Source: Unio delphinus (taxonomy: Eukaryota > Mollusca > Bivalvia > Unionida > Unionidae). Taken from it: a DNA stretch of 64,000 nucleotides. The DNA lies in the NCBI GenBank assembly GCA_029339505.1, contig JAQISU010000132.1, positions 10,395,001 through 10,459,000 of the forward strand, given 5' to 3'. The position numbers and the translations under genes were made by a program. Shown here in pieces: positions 1 to 11,144 of the stretch; position 1 is the stretch's first letter, and each line of letters begins with the position of its first letter. A model generated the notes under the pieces. The model ran no database searches. It was not told where the DNA came from and saw nothing but the letters and a program-made list of their open reading frames with translations.

Positions 1-772
1 CCTAGGTGTTACTTTTGACAGTACTCTCGCATTGCACCAAACATGTCATGAACTGACATGTCAAGCAAGGCTGCATATCTTGAGGTGAGACGCATCAGCT
101 CCATTCGCGAATATCTTTCAGTTGATGCCACTAAAACACGTGTGTGTTCATTAGTAATTTCAAGACTGGATTATTGTGACTCAATTATGGCTGGTTCGTC
201 TCAATATCTACTCCAGAAACTTCAAAACGTTAAAACACAGCTGCTCGGATCAACTTTAAAGTACCATGATCAGAGCACACCTCCCCACTGCTCTGTACCC
301 TATACTGTCTATCCATTCGAACCAGAATCAAACACAAAATTTGTTCTCTGTGCTATGTTTCACTGACGGACTCCAGTCCAACATACCTATCTGGCCTCAC
401 CCATGTGTACACACCCGAAATATACGTAATCTCCTCTTCTTACAATCGTATACGCATTGTTCACACTATGAAAACGAAGTCATATGGACAACGTTCTTTT
501 ACATACTAGAGCCCAGCAATGTGGAAAGAATTTCCCATTGAAATTAGGCACAAAGACACAGTGATCTCTTTCAAGAGTGCTCTTAAAACTCACCATTTGT
601 GACTGACAAACCATACTTAAAGAACTAATAATATTTCGTACCTTAAATATTTTTAACATTATTTATTTTCCAATTTCAGTGTATTTGCTTTTTGTTTTTC
701 TGTAGTCATATCATTTTAGATTTCGTAAAGCGCTTAGAGCTTCTAACGATTAGGCGCTATACAAGGTCATCA

Positions 773-818
<46 letters not shown>
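1..818 (+). mobile_element. 3' fragment of a jockey/CR1-like LINE
   Basis: The fragment begins inside the C-terminal part of a reverse-transcriptase ORF, with a LGVTFDSTL-like stretch followed by a region that reads in pieces as the conserved tail of invertebrate jockey/CR1-type LINEs (SRLDYC-like, then ALKTH-like). Several frameshifts and stops break the frame. The 3' UTR holds the segment GTAAAGCGCTTAGAGCTTCT and the element ends in an (ATT)n tail at 775-818. The same 3' end recurs at 28680-28783, 42440-42495 and, reversed, near 30132-30215, so this is one family with at least four copies here. It is a dead copy, cut by the window edge on its 5' side. Confidence 0.8.
775..818 (+). repeat. 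(ATT)n tail of the LINE
   Basis: An uninterrupted run of ATT triplets directly follows the LINE 3' end. The same triplet tail is seen on the copy that ends at 28783, so it is the element's own 3' terminus and not an unrelated microsatellite. Confidence 0.85.
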
Positions 819-1735
819 CTGGGTACAATGAGAAAGTTTGTATTCCACAATATTTCTGAAAGTCTCGTGATTTATTAGGAATTAACAATTCAATGTTCTG
901 GGGCATAGACTGACATTTGTTTCTTTTCTGCATGTCATTAGGCTCGGAAAATTTAGCATTAAACAAATATGATATCATTTGTGAAAATATATTACTTATC
1001 GTGGAATAACAGAAAAGAACCGAAAATATTTCACCTTTAAATAATCAGGTTTTCTCCCTCAAAAATGAATTGTCTAATCCATTATGGTAGATGAATTTAC
1101 AAGAGGAAAATTAATTATTGTTTAAGGTAGAAATCTAAACGTTTTAAGTAAAGTGTGATGATTAAAGTTACTTTAGATGATACTGTGAAAGACATTATAC
1201 TGACATTAGCTACGATTTTCTATCTAAATAGAAAATTATGTAAGTTCAAACAGAAAACAAACTATGCTCCTGAAAATCGTAAAATGTTTCGCTGCCTTAC
1301 AAAAATACGGATATAATTAACACCTTTTCATATCGAGTTAATAAGCTTAAACATGATGTGATTTTATTGGTGTTTTGTTATATTTTTAAAACGAACGTTT
1401 AATGAATATTGGCTTAGGCCCAACCATGTTTCATAATGTTCAATTTAGCCAAGCGTTGGCGTATGTCACACGTGTCAAACATGATTTAATGCATCGTAAA
1501 TTATATTTGTAATATTCACCATTCAAATGTGACAAATACAACCGTTGTATACAAGAAAGACTTTTTTTTAAAAAAAGTAATTAGTCATGGATAATGAAAG
1601 CATGCTGCATTTAAGTCAGTAACTATATTCCTATGAAATATCCGTACAATCCTTACTGACAAAAACTAACGGCATACTAGTACAGTGTAAAACGTACACG
1701 TTTGACGTACACAGGATAAAATACGACGGTGAAAT

Positions 1736-1772
<37 letters not shown>

Positions 1773-3055
1773 AATAAGATGGGTTGTTTCATGCTATGTG
1801 CGCTCTATTTTTTTCTCTAAAGATTACATCATTTTCTATAAATATAAATTATACTAAATTAGCGCGACAAAACATGAAAAACTTTTATACAAACATCTTC
1901 TGAGGAAATTAATAATGCCTTACTTTTTCAGTATATTAATGGATTTCTTACATTCAAAAAGAAAAACAAAATAATGAAACCGTTTCAGTGTATTTGACCG
2001 AAATCGTAGCTTGCAAATCCCAGTGTTGTTAGATAATTCTGGGAAGTCAATAAATCTCCTCCTATATCTCTTTTCCCTCCTAGTTTTTCTTCTGCTATTG
2101 CAACAATGTGCACAGCAGTTTTGAAAACATGATAAAGGCATCGAAATTGATACAAGTTATTTCGATGCTATAATATTTTCTCAGGTATAAACATGACATT
2201 AATAAAATTCAAAAAGTGGGAAACGTCATTAAACTCTAAACAAAATGTGTTACCAATTTAAGTATGTTTTATATTTACTTGTGTCTAGAGTCAAAGAAAA
2301 ACTCATACTCACCCATTAGTCTTTGGAAATTGTGAATTAGGAATTAATACGTTAGGCATTGTATTTTGTTCTGAACATTCGCATATTTCAATTTCACTAT
2401 CTGTTATAATAAAACTTGCAACAGCCTTGGGCATTTTGTCCAAAAAGATCATTAGTTAGGGCTGAGAATCAGTATAATTATTGCAGCGCACTTCATGATC
2501 AGCCTACAGTGTTTTAATGTATCTGTTAATGAGCTTCGCGTCCTTTATTATCCGGTAAATGATTTGAATTTATGATACGGGGCGGTTAACGTACTGAAAA
2601 TTAATGTAATAGCTGGAATAGCTGATGTTTTCATCATCGGGCGCTGCAGGATGTAAAACTTAAGTACATTACTTCAATGTTCTTGACTACTTATTTCACT
2701 ATAATTGCAAAACGAACAATAAAGATGTTTACAATTTTCATCTGTAATAAATAATTGATACATTACGATCTTTCCGCCAAATTCCTGATATAGATTAAGC
2801 AACAAATTTTTTCGAATGCACTTAAGCAGATCAGTCAAATTTCTTTACAGACGAAATTCCTAAGGTGCAATCTAATTGGGAAGAACAACTGAGGTCGATC
2901 ACATGCGCGGACTAGGGACATGCGCAATACATTTTCCTTAATAGCAACATCTCTCCTGGATATGACTGATAAATAAATTTCTTTCGCTATACTTGTATAC
3001 TACTACCTGTTTGTTTTCTTCATAAAAAGATATCTTTACTATCACATTGTAGTTT
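819..3055. other. AT-rich intergenic DNA, no gene seen
   Basis: I see no coding region with recognisable homology here. The only clear structure is a (GT)n microsatellite at 1737-1770. Open frames at 757-978, 1920-2141 and 2938-3195 on the minus strand are short, low in complexity or unlike any family I know. Confidence 0.6.
1737..1770. repeat. (GT)n microsatellite
   Basis: About 17 uninterrupted GT units. Confidence 0.95.
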
Positions 3056-3060
3056 GGCTG
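3056..3060. repeat. Left target-site duplication GGCTG
   Basis: GGCTG sits immediately outside the first LTR and is repeated immediately after the last LTR at 17312-17316. A 5-bp duplication is the usual footprint of Ty3/gypsy integrases. It marks the outer limits of the whole tandem array as one insertion. Confidence 0.85.
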
Positions 3061-4679
3061 TGTAACAGAATTGTTACCGAGAGGAGGGTGGATCAAATGA
3101 ACAATACAAACACAATTTGTGAAAGAAAATATAAATTTATGTAATAAATTATAAATGAAAAAAATACAGATGTAACAACACAATAATTCATGCACTCAAC
3201 CCACAATTAAACTCACAACCATTCACAATACATGAACAAATTAAATAACAATACAAAAGGAATCACAAATGTAAAGGGATCTCTTGGATTATACACAGAT
3301 CCAAGAATCCTTTACGAAAGTTAAATAAATGCAAGTATGATTTACGAAAAAAATAAACACAAACGACAAACTATCTATCGCACGATGGATTGCGATAACT
3401 AGCACGATCATATACTTGTATTCAATCAAGTTGCTAGCTTTTATTGATATCTATGTGATCACTTGAAATATTATTGCGATCTGACATAAGCATGCAAATA
3501 CAACAATGTATTAAATTATATTACAATTTCAATACACCTATGTGTCTCCCCTGTATAACCGCACGATTCAGCAACAGTTGAATCGTCTCCCAGTTTCCCC
3601 GAGAACCGAGGGTTGACCAATACTATTATCGGACGTTTCCCTACACGGATCCACCACAGTTATACGTTCAGACAGCATACAACATCTACCAGAACCAACG
3701 GTTCCTCACTACCCTAGATGTCGACCCGGACGTTTTACAACTCTAAGACAGCTCCGACACTCGGACTTCTAGCTTTCCGGATATTTACATGTTACACAGA
3801 TGTTGACGAACAGACAGTTCGACACACAGACAGATACTTCAATTCCGTTTGCACAAATTAACGGCACAAGCACATTCAGATATTTATACAGAGATGTTCC
3901 AGAACAAACAATAGATGTCCCACAACAAATCAGACGATATCAAAGACGTTTATCAAAAGATGGTATCAGATGTGTTAAACAGCTACGGTATCAACGATGT
4001 TATTAGCAGCTACGGTATCAACGATGTTATTAGCAGCTACGGTATCAGAAACATTGTAACAACTACGTTAGCAGCTACGGTATCAGAGACGGTATCAACG
4101 ATGTTATTAGATGCGCTATCAGTGATGTACTTCTACGGTATCAACGACGGAATCAACGACGGAATCAGCTATAATAAACAAAACCAGACTAATAATAGTT
4201 GCCTCAAAAATAATCTAAGCCGTAGATTACGATATTGTATTTAAAGTCTAAAAGTGACTAGTAATTCCAAATATTCCACGTTCATTGCAATAAAGGCATC
4301 ATTATACGAAATGATACTCTGAATAAAATTCACAATAAAACGAAATGTAAATTTAACACTCACCCCTTTGGCTGGAGATTTGTAAGACGAGGTTATCTAT
4401 CCTTTGATTAGATATTTGGGTTCCCGTAAATAATTATGATAAATACTTCGCCTTATATACTCTCAATAGGTGAACATAAATCACATCGAGCTTGCCGTGC
4501 ACCACGTAAAACGAGTATTTCGGATTTCATGTAAATTACAAATTGGCACATGCAAATCGTTACACGCCACTTAATCACCCCAGGTAATGCGTGTACGACG
4601 AAATCAAGAAAATGGTGAGTTTCGTTTGCAATTCAAGTACAACAAAAATCAGTTCAAATTTTCGCCTAATTCTGTGACA
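3061..4679 (-). repeat. LTR 1 (3' LTR of the array)
   Basis: The LTR is 1619 bp with TG...CA ends. On the plus strand it begins TGTAACAGAATTG, whereas the other two LTRs begin TGTACCAGAATTG. That single difference at 3065 is the only one I noticed. It is followed at 4680-4692 by the C-rich complement of the polypurine tract. A 27-bp tandem repeat lies inside at 3980-4110. Confidence 0.93.
3980..4110. repeat. 27-bp tandem repeat inside the LTR
   Basis: The unit starts CAGCTACGGTATCAACGATG and is followed by TTATTAG. Two perfect copies stand at 3980-4006 and 4007-4033, followed by diverged copies. The same array is in each LTR, at 10296 and 16612. Tandem repeats in the U3 part of an LTR often act as enhancers; that role is inference here. 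It creates open frames on the plus strand that I do not regard as genes. Confidence 0.85.
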
Positions 4680-4692
4680 ATACCTCCCCCCT
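4680..4692 (-). promoter_or_regulatory. Polypurine tract of copy 1
   Basis: On the minus strand the bases just before the 3' LTR read TTAGGGGGGAGGTAT, a purine run in the position expected for the plus-strand primer. The second copy has it at 10996-11008. Confidence 0.75.
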
Positions 4693-4828
4693 AAGAATAA
4701 AAATGTACACATTTTTAAAACTAACACAGAATAGAAGAAAAATAACTACTGACGATATCTTACAACATTTACACTGGTTATACTACAAACTGGATTTTAT
4801 TACTGGGCAAATTCATACAAATTTCCCA

Positions 4829-7800
4829 TCATGCCCTACTTAAGTAGTCTGCGCCTATATTTTCAACTCCCCTTATTGCTTCTACACGGAAACGATAAGG
4901 TTGTAGTGTTAGCGCCCAACGCATCAACCGAGCGTTAGCGACCTTGGCCTTGTTTAAATACAGTAGGGGTTGGTGATCAGTCTCAAGAACGAAATCTCTC
5001 CCAAATAGATATGCGTGATACTTCCCAATTCCCCATACTACGGCCAAACATTCCTTTTCTATAACGGAATAATTTTTCTCCCTGGGTAGCAATTTTCTAC
5101 TCGAGTAAGCTACGGGTAACTTACTGTCGTCCTGCTCTTGCAGTAAAACTGCCCCCAACCCAGTTTCAGAAGCGTCTGTTCTTAGAATAAAAGGTTTGCT
5201 GACATCTGGCAATTTCAATATAGGTGCACTAACCAGTTTCTCTTTCAGAGTACAAAATGCTTTATCTTGTGGCGGTCCCCATTCCACTTTGTTTGGTTGC
5301 CCCTTTTTGGTCAAATCAGACAGCGGGCTAGCAATGGCTGCAAAGTTCGGTATAAACTTTCTGTAAAAACCTACTAGACCTAGAAATGATCTTACCTGCG
5401 TTTTGTTGGTTGGCTTCGGTGCGTCTCTAATTGCTTCAATTTGCTTGGGATGAGGTTTTAACTGACCCATACCGCTGACCCTATGACTCAAACAATCTAA
5501 ATCTGTATAACCAATACTGCATTTAGTGGGTCTCACTGTGAGGTTCGCTCTGCGGAGTCTATTGAAGAGCTCGCTCAGTACGGACACGTGCTCACTCCAA
5601 GTATTCGTGTACACGAATATGTCGTCTACAAAGCTATCAACGTTTGTTAAACCTTTCAGCAACTTTCGCATCAAACGACAACAAGTAGCGCTGGCTCCAA
5701 CTAACCCGAAAGGCATCACTTTGAATTGATACAATCCTTTCTGGGTCGCAAATGCCGTCAAAGTTCGGGACTCTGGGACAATGGGAACCTGCCAATATCC
5801 CTTGGACAGATCCAATTTGGAAATCCATCGGTTTCCCGACAACTTTGCAAATAGACCCTCCATATCTGGCATTGGTTCTGCATCGAACACAGTGATTTTA
5901 TTCAACTGCCGAAAATCGATACAGAATCGGTTCGTCCCGTCCTTTTTCCTTACTAACACTACTGGAGACGAATATGGTGAGTTGGAGGGTTCAATCACCC
6001 CCAGATCCAACATTTTACTCACCTCTTCGTCCACAGCTTCACGTGCGTTGTATGGCACCGGATAGCCCTTGATTCGAATAGGGTCAGACGTATTCAGCTT
6101 AATTTTGAGGTCCAACAAAGTTGTACAACCTGGTCTGTCAGTGAATACATAAGAATGTTTAGCCAAGAGCGCATTAATCTTTTGACGCTGGTCTTTCGTC
6201 AACTCCGCACTCACATCGACTTTATCTATCCCCTCCCCCGCAACTCCCAAGGGACATTCAAGGGAACTCTCTATATTCGAATCAGCTTCATCATCGTCTA
6301 CGACTGCCGTACAAACGACATTTAAGACCCCCTTTCCAACATTGTCGCTCTGTCTCTTAATATACAACTTGAGCATATTCGCATGGAATGTTTTTACATT
6401 ACCGTCCATGTCAATTTTATAGTCCATGTCACCTTTTACTTCTTTAACTTCATATGGACCTTTCCACTGGACTAATAACTTATTCGAACTCGTTGGAAGA
6501 AGCAATAGCACCTGATCTCCCACAAGAAATTTCCTATTACGCGCTCTGCGGTTGTAATACTTGGCATATCTGCGCCCCGATTTAATCAATTCGTCACGTG
6601 CCATCTGGCATGTACTCTCAAGTTTGTTTCTTAGATCTAACACGTACTGGTAAGTCGTTTTTATTTCCTCGTTCGCGACATCACCAGTCCATAGTTCGCG
6701 TAGTATCCGCATCGGGCCTCGAACTGTTCTACCATACAACAGTTCAAAGGGCGAGAACCCTAAACTTTCCTGCGGTACTTCACGGTACGCGAACAGAACA
6801 GCGTTTAAATAACGGTCCCAGTCTTGCGGACGTTCCGCGCACATCTTTCGTAGCATGCTTTTCAGGGTACCATTAAACTTCTCTACCAGTCCATTGCACA
6901 TCGGATGGTATGGGGTAGTGTTTAGCTGTTTGATGGACAACAGCCTACTTATTTCACCCATGAGGTCAGAGGTGAATTGGGCACCACAATCAGTGAGGAT
7001 TTCCTCTGGCACCCCTACCCTACTGAAGATATCAACTAATGCTTCAGCTACCCTTTCCGTTTCAATAGTTGGTAACGCTACGGCTTCGGGGTATCTGGTT
7101 GCGTAATCAACCAGAGTAAGTATGTACCGATTCTTTCTTTCGGTAACCGGGTGTATTGGTCCTACAATATCTACTGCCACTCTTTTAAACGGTGTATCTA
7201 TTAATGGCATTTGTCCTAAGGGCACCCTTGTGACCCTTCCCTTACAAATTGTTTTCTGACATACGTCGCACGACCTACAGAACCGTGTGACATCGCCATT
7301 AACACCGGGCCAGTAGAATTCAGCGACTACCCTGCTAGTGGTCTTAGCCTTACCTAGGTGTCCTGCCATGCTTGACTCATGCGCCACCCTAAGTACTTGA
7401 GATCTATATCTCTGGGGTACGACCACTTGCCAATACTTCTTACCCTCCCGAGCGCTAAACTCCCTATGAATTAATCCGTTCTTGCGTACGAATCTAGAGC
7501 TACCCCCACGCTTGCAATGTTTAATCGCGCCGGACGTGATTTTCTCAACAATTGTTCTGATGGATTCATCACGTTCTTGCTCTTGTTTGAAATCATCACG
7601 GGAAATTCCTGAGATCGATTCAGGGACTATTAATTTATGAAACGCGGATTTCTCTCGCCGTGTTTGCGCTCGCGTTTCCACTGCCTGGGCCAAAGGTATT
7701 TTAAAATCGGCCATGGTTGGAAGACGGGAACCTTCAACATTACCGATCGTCAGATCGTATATAGGATTGTCCATACAAAGGGCATCAACAGTTCCCGTTA

Positions 7801-9214
7801 AGAAAGGTGTTTTTACTGTGATCCTTGCTACGGGAATGCGACCCATCGTCTGATCAAGTAACATACATGGGGATTCCCACCCGAGCATTTGGTTATCCTG
7901 CACAAGACTACGTTTGATCACTACGCCCGTACAACCAGTGTCACGCAATACCACGACTTCTCGACCGTTGACAAACCCTCTCGCGGTTGGTTTACGCGCT
8001 TCAGGAAATAAACACGTGCCAAGTGAATGAATACAAGGTTCTACATGTACGTTGTTATCGGATATACCTTTACTTTGTATAGCCACTGCTACCTTATGTA
8101 TAAGTGCCTTTCTTTTAGGACAGTCTTTTTGAACATGACCCAATGCATTACACAAGAAACACCGCACACGCTGAAAAACTGGATTCCCAACTGACCTTTT
8201 TACCTCAGCTGATTTTACAGGCTCCCTAGGCATAGGTCTTACAGACTGGTTTCCAGACTTAAAATCTTTTAAAACCACGTTCTGGGTTCCCCCATGAGCT
8301 TCGGCAAATAAATCGGCTTGCTTAGCCATATCTTTTACGTTTGTGAAGACTTTCTCCTTCAGAAATTGATCTAATTCTCGCCCAAATGTATTAAATAATT
8401 GATCTCTGAGCAAGAAATCAGTCAACCCTTCAAACGTTTTCACCGCTTTGCCGCATTCAATCCACCGCTCAAAATAGTTCGCAATTCTGACGGTGAACTG
8501 ACCAAAGGTTTCTCCCTTATCGGGCTTGCTATACCTGAACTTTTTTCGAAAACCTTGTTCAGTGAGCTCGTACCTTTTGAGAAGTGCTTCCTTTAGGACG
8601 TCGTACTTAAACACATCGTCCCTAGGAAGTCGCGAGTATACATCCAGTGCTTTACCTTTTAATAAAGCACTCAGATGCAGCGCCCAGTCATTTTGACTCC
8701 ACTTCTGGTTTTCGGCATACCGCTCAAACCGATGAAGATAACTATCTATGTTATCTTTTTCATCGTCAAAGGGAGGTAATTTGGGGCCCCTTAATTTGCT
8801 AAAGGCAGAATCGTGTTCTCTTCCAGATGTCGCTAATTCTACCTTACGCTCATGATCCCGTTGCTTTGCTTTTTCATCTAACTCTATTCGCTTTTGCTCC
8901 GCTTCCATTTCCCATCCTATCCTGTCCTTTTCGGCCTGCTTCTCTAATTCTATCTTTTCCCTTTCGGCCCGCTTCTCTAATTCTATCTTTTCCTTCTCAA
9001 ATGCCCATTTCCTTTCTTCGGATTCCCTTTCTAATTCCCGTGACCTTGCCCTTTCTTCCCTTTCCCGGGCTTGTTCTTCTTGAATAAATTTCCTTAGACT
9101 TTCACCTTCATACCCAAATTCTTTGCCTAAGGCAACCAAGTCCTTAAGGGATGACATGACAATGACAATTGTAATATGAATATAGATATATAACCAAACC
9201 AATACTTTAAACAC
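4829..9214 (-). CDS. Gag-Pol polyprotein, Gmr1-type Ty3/gypsy element, copy 1
   Basis: This single 1461-residue ORF encodes all retrotransposition proteins. The likely start is the MSSLKDL methionine at 9157 rather than the first ATG at 9214, because the first 19 residues are hydrophobic leader-like sequence that does not look like Gag. Order from the first ATG: charged coiled coil (about 30-130); SCAN-like capsid region (about 220-310); CCHC knuckle (about 350-363); protease with DTG (about 423); integrase HHCC (about 610-655) and core with D, D and E near 680, 740 and 777; GPY/F-like segment with GDQVLLLLP and WKGPYEV (about 900-925); RT with FCIDFRQLNK, MPFGL and FVDD (about 1165-1200); RNase H from LRTDAS (about 1345) to the end. 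Integrase before RT is the Ty1/copia order, but the sequences are gypsy-like, which defines the Gmr1 group. All visible catalytic residues are present. Confidence 0.93.
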   Translation of the reverse strand: MFKVLVWLYIYIHITIVIVMSSLKDLVALGKEFGYEGESLRKFIQEEQAREREERARSRELERESEERKWAFEKEKIELEKRAEREKIELEKQAEKDRIGWEMEAEQKRIELDEKAKQRDHERKVELATSGREHDSAFSKLRGPKLPPFDDEKDNIDSYLHRFERYAENQKWSQNDWALHLSALLKGKALDVYSRLPRDDVFKYDVLKEALLKRYELTEQGFRKKFRYSKPDKGETFGQFTVRIANYFERWIECGKAVKTFEGLTDFLLRDQLFNTFGRELDQFLKEKVFTNVKDMAKQADLFAEAHGGTQNVVLKDFKSGNQSVRPMPREPVKSAEVKRSVGNPVFQRVRCFLCNALGHVQKDCPKRKALIHKVAVAIQSKGISDNNVHVEPCIHSLGTCLFPEARKPTARGFVNGREVVVLRDTGCTGVVIKRSLVQDNQMLGWESPCMLLDQTMGRIPVARITVKTPFLTGTVDALCMDNPIYDLTIGNVEGSRLPTMADFKIPLAQAVETRAQTRREKSAFHKLIVPESISGISRDDFKQEQERDESIRTIVEKITSGAIKHCKRGGSSRFVRKNGLIHREFSAREGKKYWQVVVPQRYRSQVLRVAHESSMAGHLGKAKTTSRVVAEFYWPGVNGDVTRFCRSCDVCQKTICKGRVTRVPLGQMPLIDTPFKRVAVDIVGPIHPVTERKNRYILTLVDYATRYPEAVALPTIETERVAEALVDIFSRVGVPEEILTDCGAQFTSDLMGEISRLLSIKQLNTTPYHPMCNGLVEKFNGTLKSMLRKMCAERPQDWDRYLNAVLFAYREVPQESLGFSPFELLYGRTVRGPMRILRELWTGDVANEEIKTTYQYVLDLRNKLESTCQMARDELIKSGRRYAKYYNRRARNRKFLVGDQVLLLLPTSSNKLLVQWKGPYEVKEVKGDMDYKIDMDGNVKTFHANMLKLYIKRQSDNVGKGVLNVVCTAVVDDDEADSNIESSLECPLGVAGEGIDKVDVSAELTKDQRQKINALLAKHSYVFTDRPGCTTLLDLKIKLNTSDPIRIKGYPVPYNAREAVDEEVSKMLDLGVIEPSNSPYSSPVVLVRKKDGTNRFCIDFRQLNKITVFDAEPMPDMEGLFAKLSGNRWISKLDLSKGYWQVPIVPESRTLTAFATQKGLYQFKVMPFGLVGASATCCRLMRKLLKGLTNVDSFVDDIFVYTNTWSEHVSVLSELFNRLRRANLTVRPTKCSIGYTDLDCLSHRVSGMGQLKPHPKQIEAIRDAPKPTNKTQVRSFLGLVGFYRKFIPNFAAIASPLSDLTKKGQPNKVEWGPPQDKAFCTLKEKLVSAPILKLPDVSKPFILRTDASETGLGAVLLQEQDDSKLPVAYSSRKLLPREKNYSVIEKECLAVVWGIGKYHAYLFGRDFVLETDHQPLLYLNKAKVANARLMRWALTLQPYRFRVEAIRGVENIGADYLSRA

Positions 9215-9357
9215 GTTTATACTGGACTCACGGACCTAGGTAAACTAAACAAAAATAAACTCCAACTAGAGTATTATCTTAACAGAAGGTCACGCTCAAA
9301 TATAAACATTAAATGTATACCTTGACAAAAATGATTGACAGTTCACTTAATCCAACG

Positions 9358-9375
9358 ATCCCACTTCTGACACCA
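9358..9375 (-). promoter_or_regulatory. Primer-binding site, tRNA-Leu type, copy 1
   Basis: The plus strand reads ATCCCACTTCTGACACCA, which as I recall it equals the 3' end of eukaryotic tRNA-Leu(CAA) including CCA, 18 of 18. It is one base inside the 5' LTR of this unit, the position expected for a minus-strand primer site. The second unit has the same site at 15674-15691. Confidence 0.85.
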
Positions 9376-9376
9376 T

Positions 9377-10995
9377 TGTACCAGAATTGTTACCGAGAGG
9401 AGGGTGGATCAAATGAACAATACAAACACAATTTGTGAAAGAAAATATAAATTTATGTAATAAATTATAAATGAAAAAAATACAGATGTAACAACACAAT
9501 AATTCATGCACTCAACCCACAATTAAACTCACAACCATTCACAATACATGAACAAATTAAATAACAATACAAAAGGAATCACAAATGTAAAGGGATCTCT
9601 TGGATTATACACAGATCCAAGAATCCTTTACGAAAGTTAAATAAATGCAAGTATGATTTACGAAAAAAATAAACACAAACGACAAACTATCTATCGCACG
9701 ATGGATTGCGATAACTAGCACGATCATATACTTGTATTCAATCAAGTTGCTAGCTTTTATTGATATCTATGTGATCACTTGAAATATTATTGCGATCTGA
9801 CATAAGCATGCAAATACAACAATGTATTAAATTATATTACAATTTCAATACACCTATGTGTCTCCCCTGTATAACCGCACGATTCAGCAACAGTTGAATC
9901 GTCTCCCAGTTTCCCCGAGAACCGAGGGTTGACCAATACTATTATCGGACGTTTCCCTACACGGATCCACCACAGTTATACGTTCAGACAGCATACAACA
10001 TCTACCAGAACCAACGGTTCCTCACTACCCTAGATGTCGACCCGGACGTTTTACAACTCTAAGACAGCTCCGACACTCGGACTTCTAGCTTTCCGGATAT
10101 TTACATGTTACACAGATGTTGACGAACAGACAGTTCGACACACAGACAGATACTTCAATTCCGTTTGCACAAATTAACGGCACAAGCACATTCAGATATT
10201 TATACAGAGATGTTCCAGAACAAACAATAGATGTCCCACAACAAATCAGACGATATCAAAGACGTTTATCAAAAGATGGTATCAGATGTGTTAAACAGCT
10301 ACGGTATCAACGATGTTATTAGCAGCTACGGTATCAACGATGTTATTAGCAGCTACGGTATCAGAAACATTGTAACAACTACGTTAGCAGCTACGGTATC
10401 AGAGACGGTATCAACGATGTTATTAGATGCGCTATCAGTGATGTACTTCTACGGTATCAACGACGGAATCAACGACGGAATCAGCTATAATAAACAAAAC
10501 CAGACTAATAATAGTTGCCTCAAAAATAATCTAAGCCGTAGATTACGATATTGTATTTAAAGTCTAAAAGTGACTAGTAATTCCAAATATTCCACGTTCA
10601 TTGCAATAAAGGCATCATTATACGAAATGATACTCTGAATAAAATTCACAATAAAACGAAATGTAAATTTAACACTCACCCCTTTGGCTGGAGATTTGTA
10701 AGACGAGGTTATCTATCCTTTGATTAGATATTTGGGTTCCCGTAAATAATTATGATAAATACTTCGCCTTATATACTCTCAATAGGTGAACATAAATCAC
10801 ATCGAGCTTGCCGTGCACCACGTAAAACGAGTATTTCGGATTTCATGTAAATTACAAATTGGCACATGCAAATCGTTACACGCCACTTAATCACCCCAGG
10901 TAATGCGTGTACGACGAAATCAAGAAAATGGTGAGTTTCGTTTGCAATTCAAGTACAACAAAAATCAGTTCAAATTTTCGCCTAATTCTGTGACA
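9377..10995 (-). repeat. LTR 2 (shared middle LTR)
   Basis: The LTR is 1619 bp and serves as 5' LTR for the unit below and 3' LTR for the unit above. Its U5 edge is of the TGTACC type, as in LTR 3, and unlike LTR 1. Confidence 0.93.
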
Positions 10996-11008
10996 ATACC
11001 TCCCCCCT
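10996..11008 (-). promoter_or_regulatory. Polypurine tract of copy 2
   Basis: Identical to the tract at 4680-4692 and in the same position relative to its LTR. Confidence 0.75.
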
Positions 11009-11144
11009 AAGAATAAAAATGTACACATTTTTAAAACTAACACAGAATAGAAGAAAAATAACTACTGACGATATCTTACAACATTTACACTGGTTATACT
11101 ACAAACTGGATTTTATTACTGGGCAAATTCATACAAATTTCCCA

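Noticed and set aside
3800..4244. Plus-strand frames of 68 and 109 codons (repeated at 10116 and 16432)
   Set aside because: They lie inside the LTR, antisense to the element, and owe their length to the 27-bp tandem repeat, a multiple of three.
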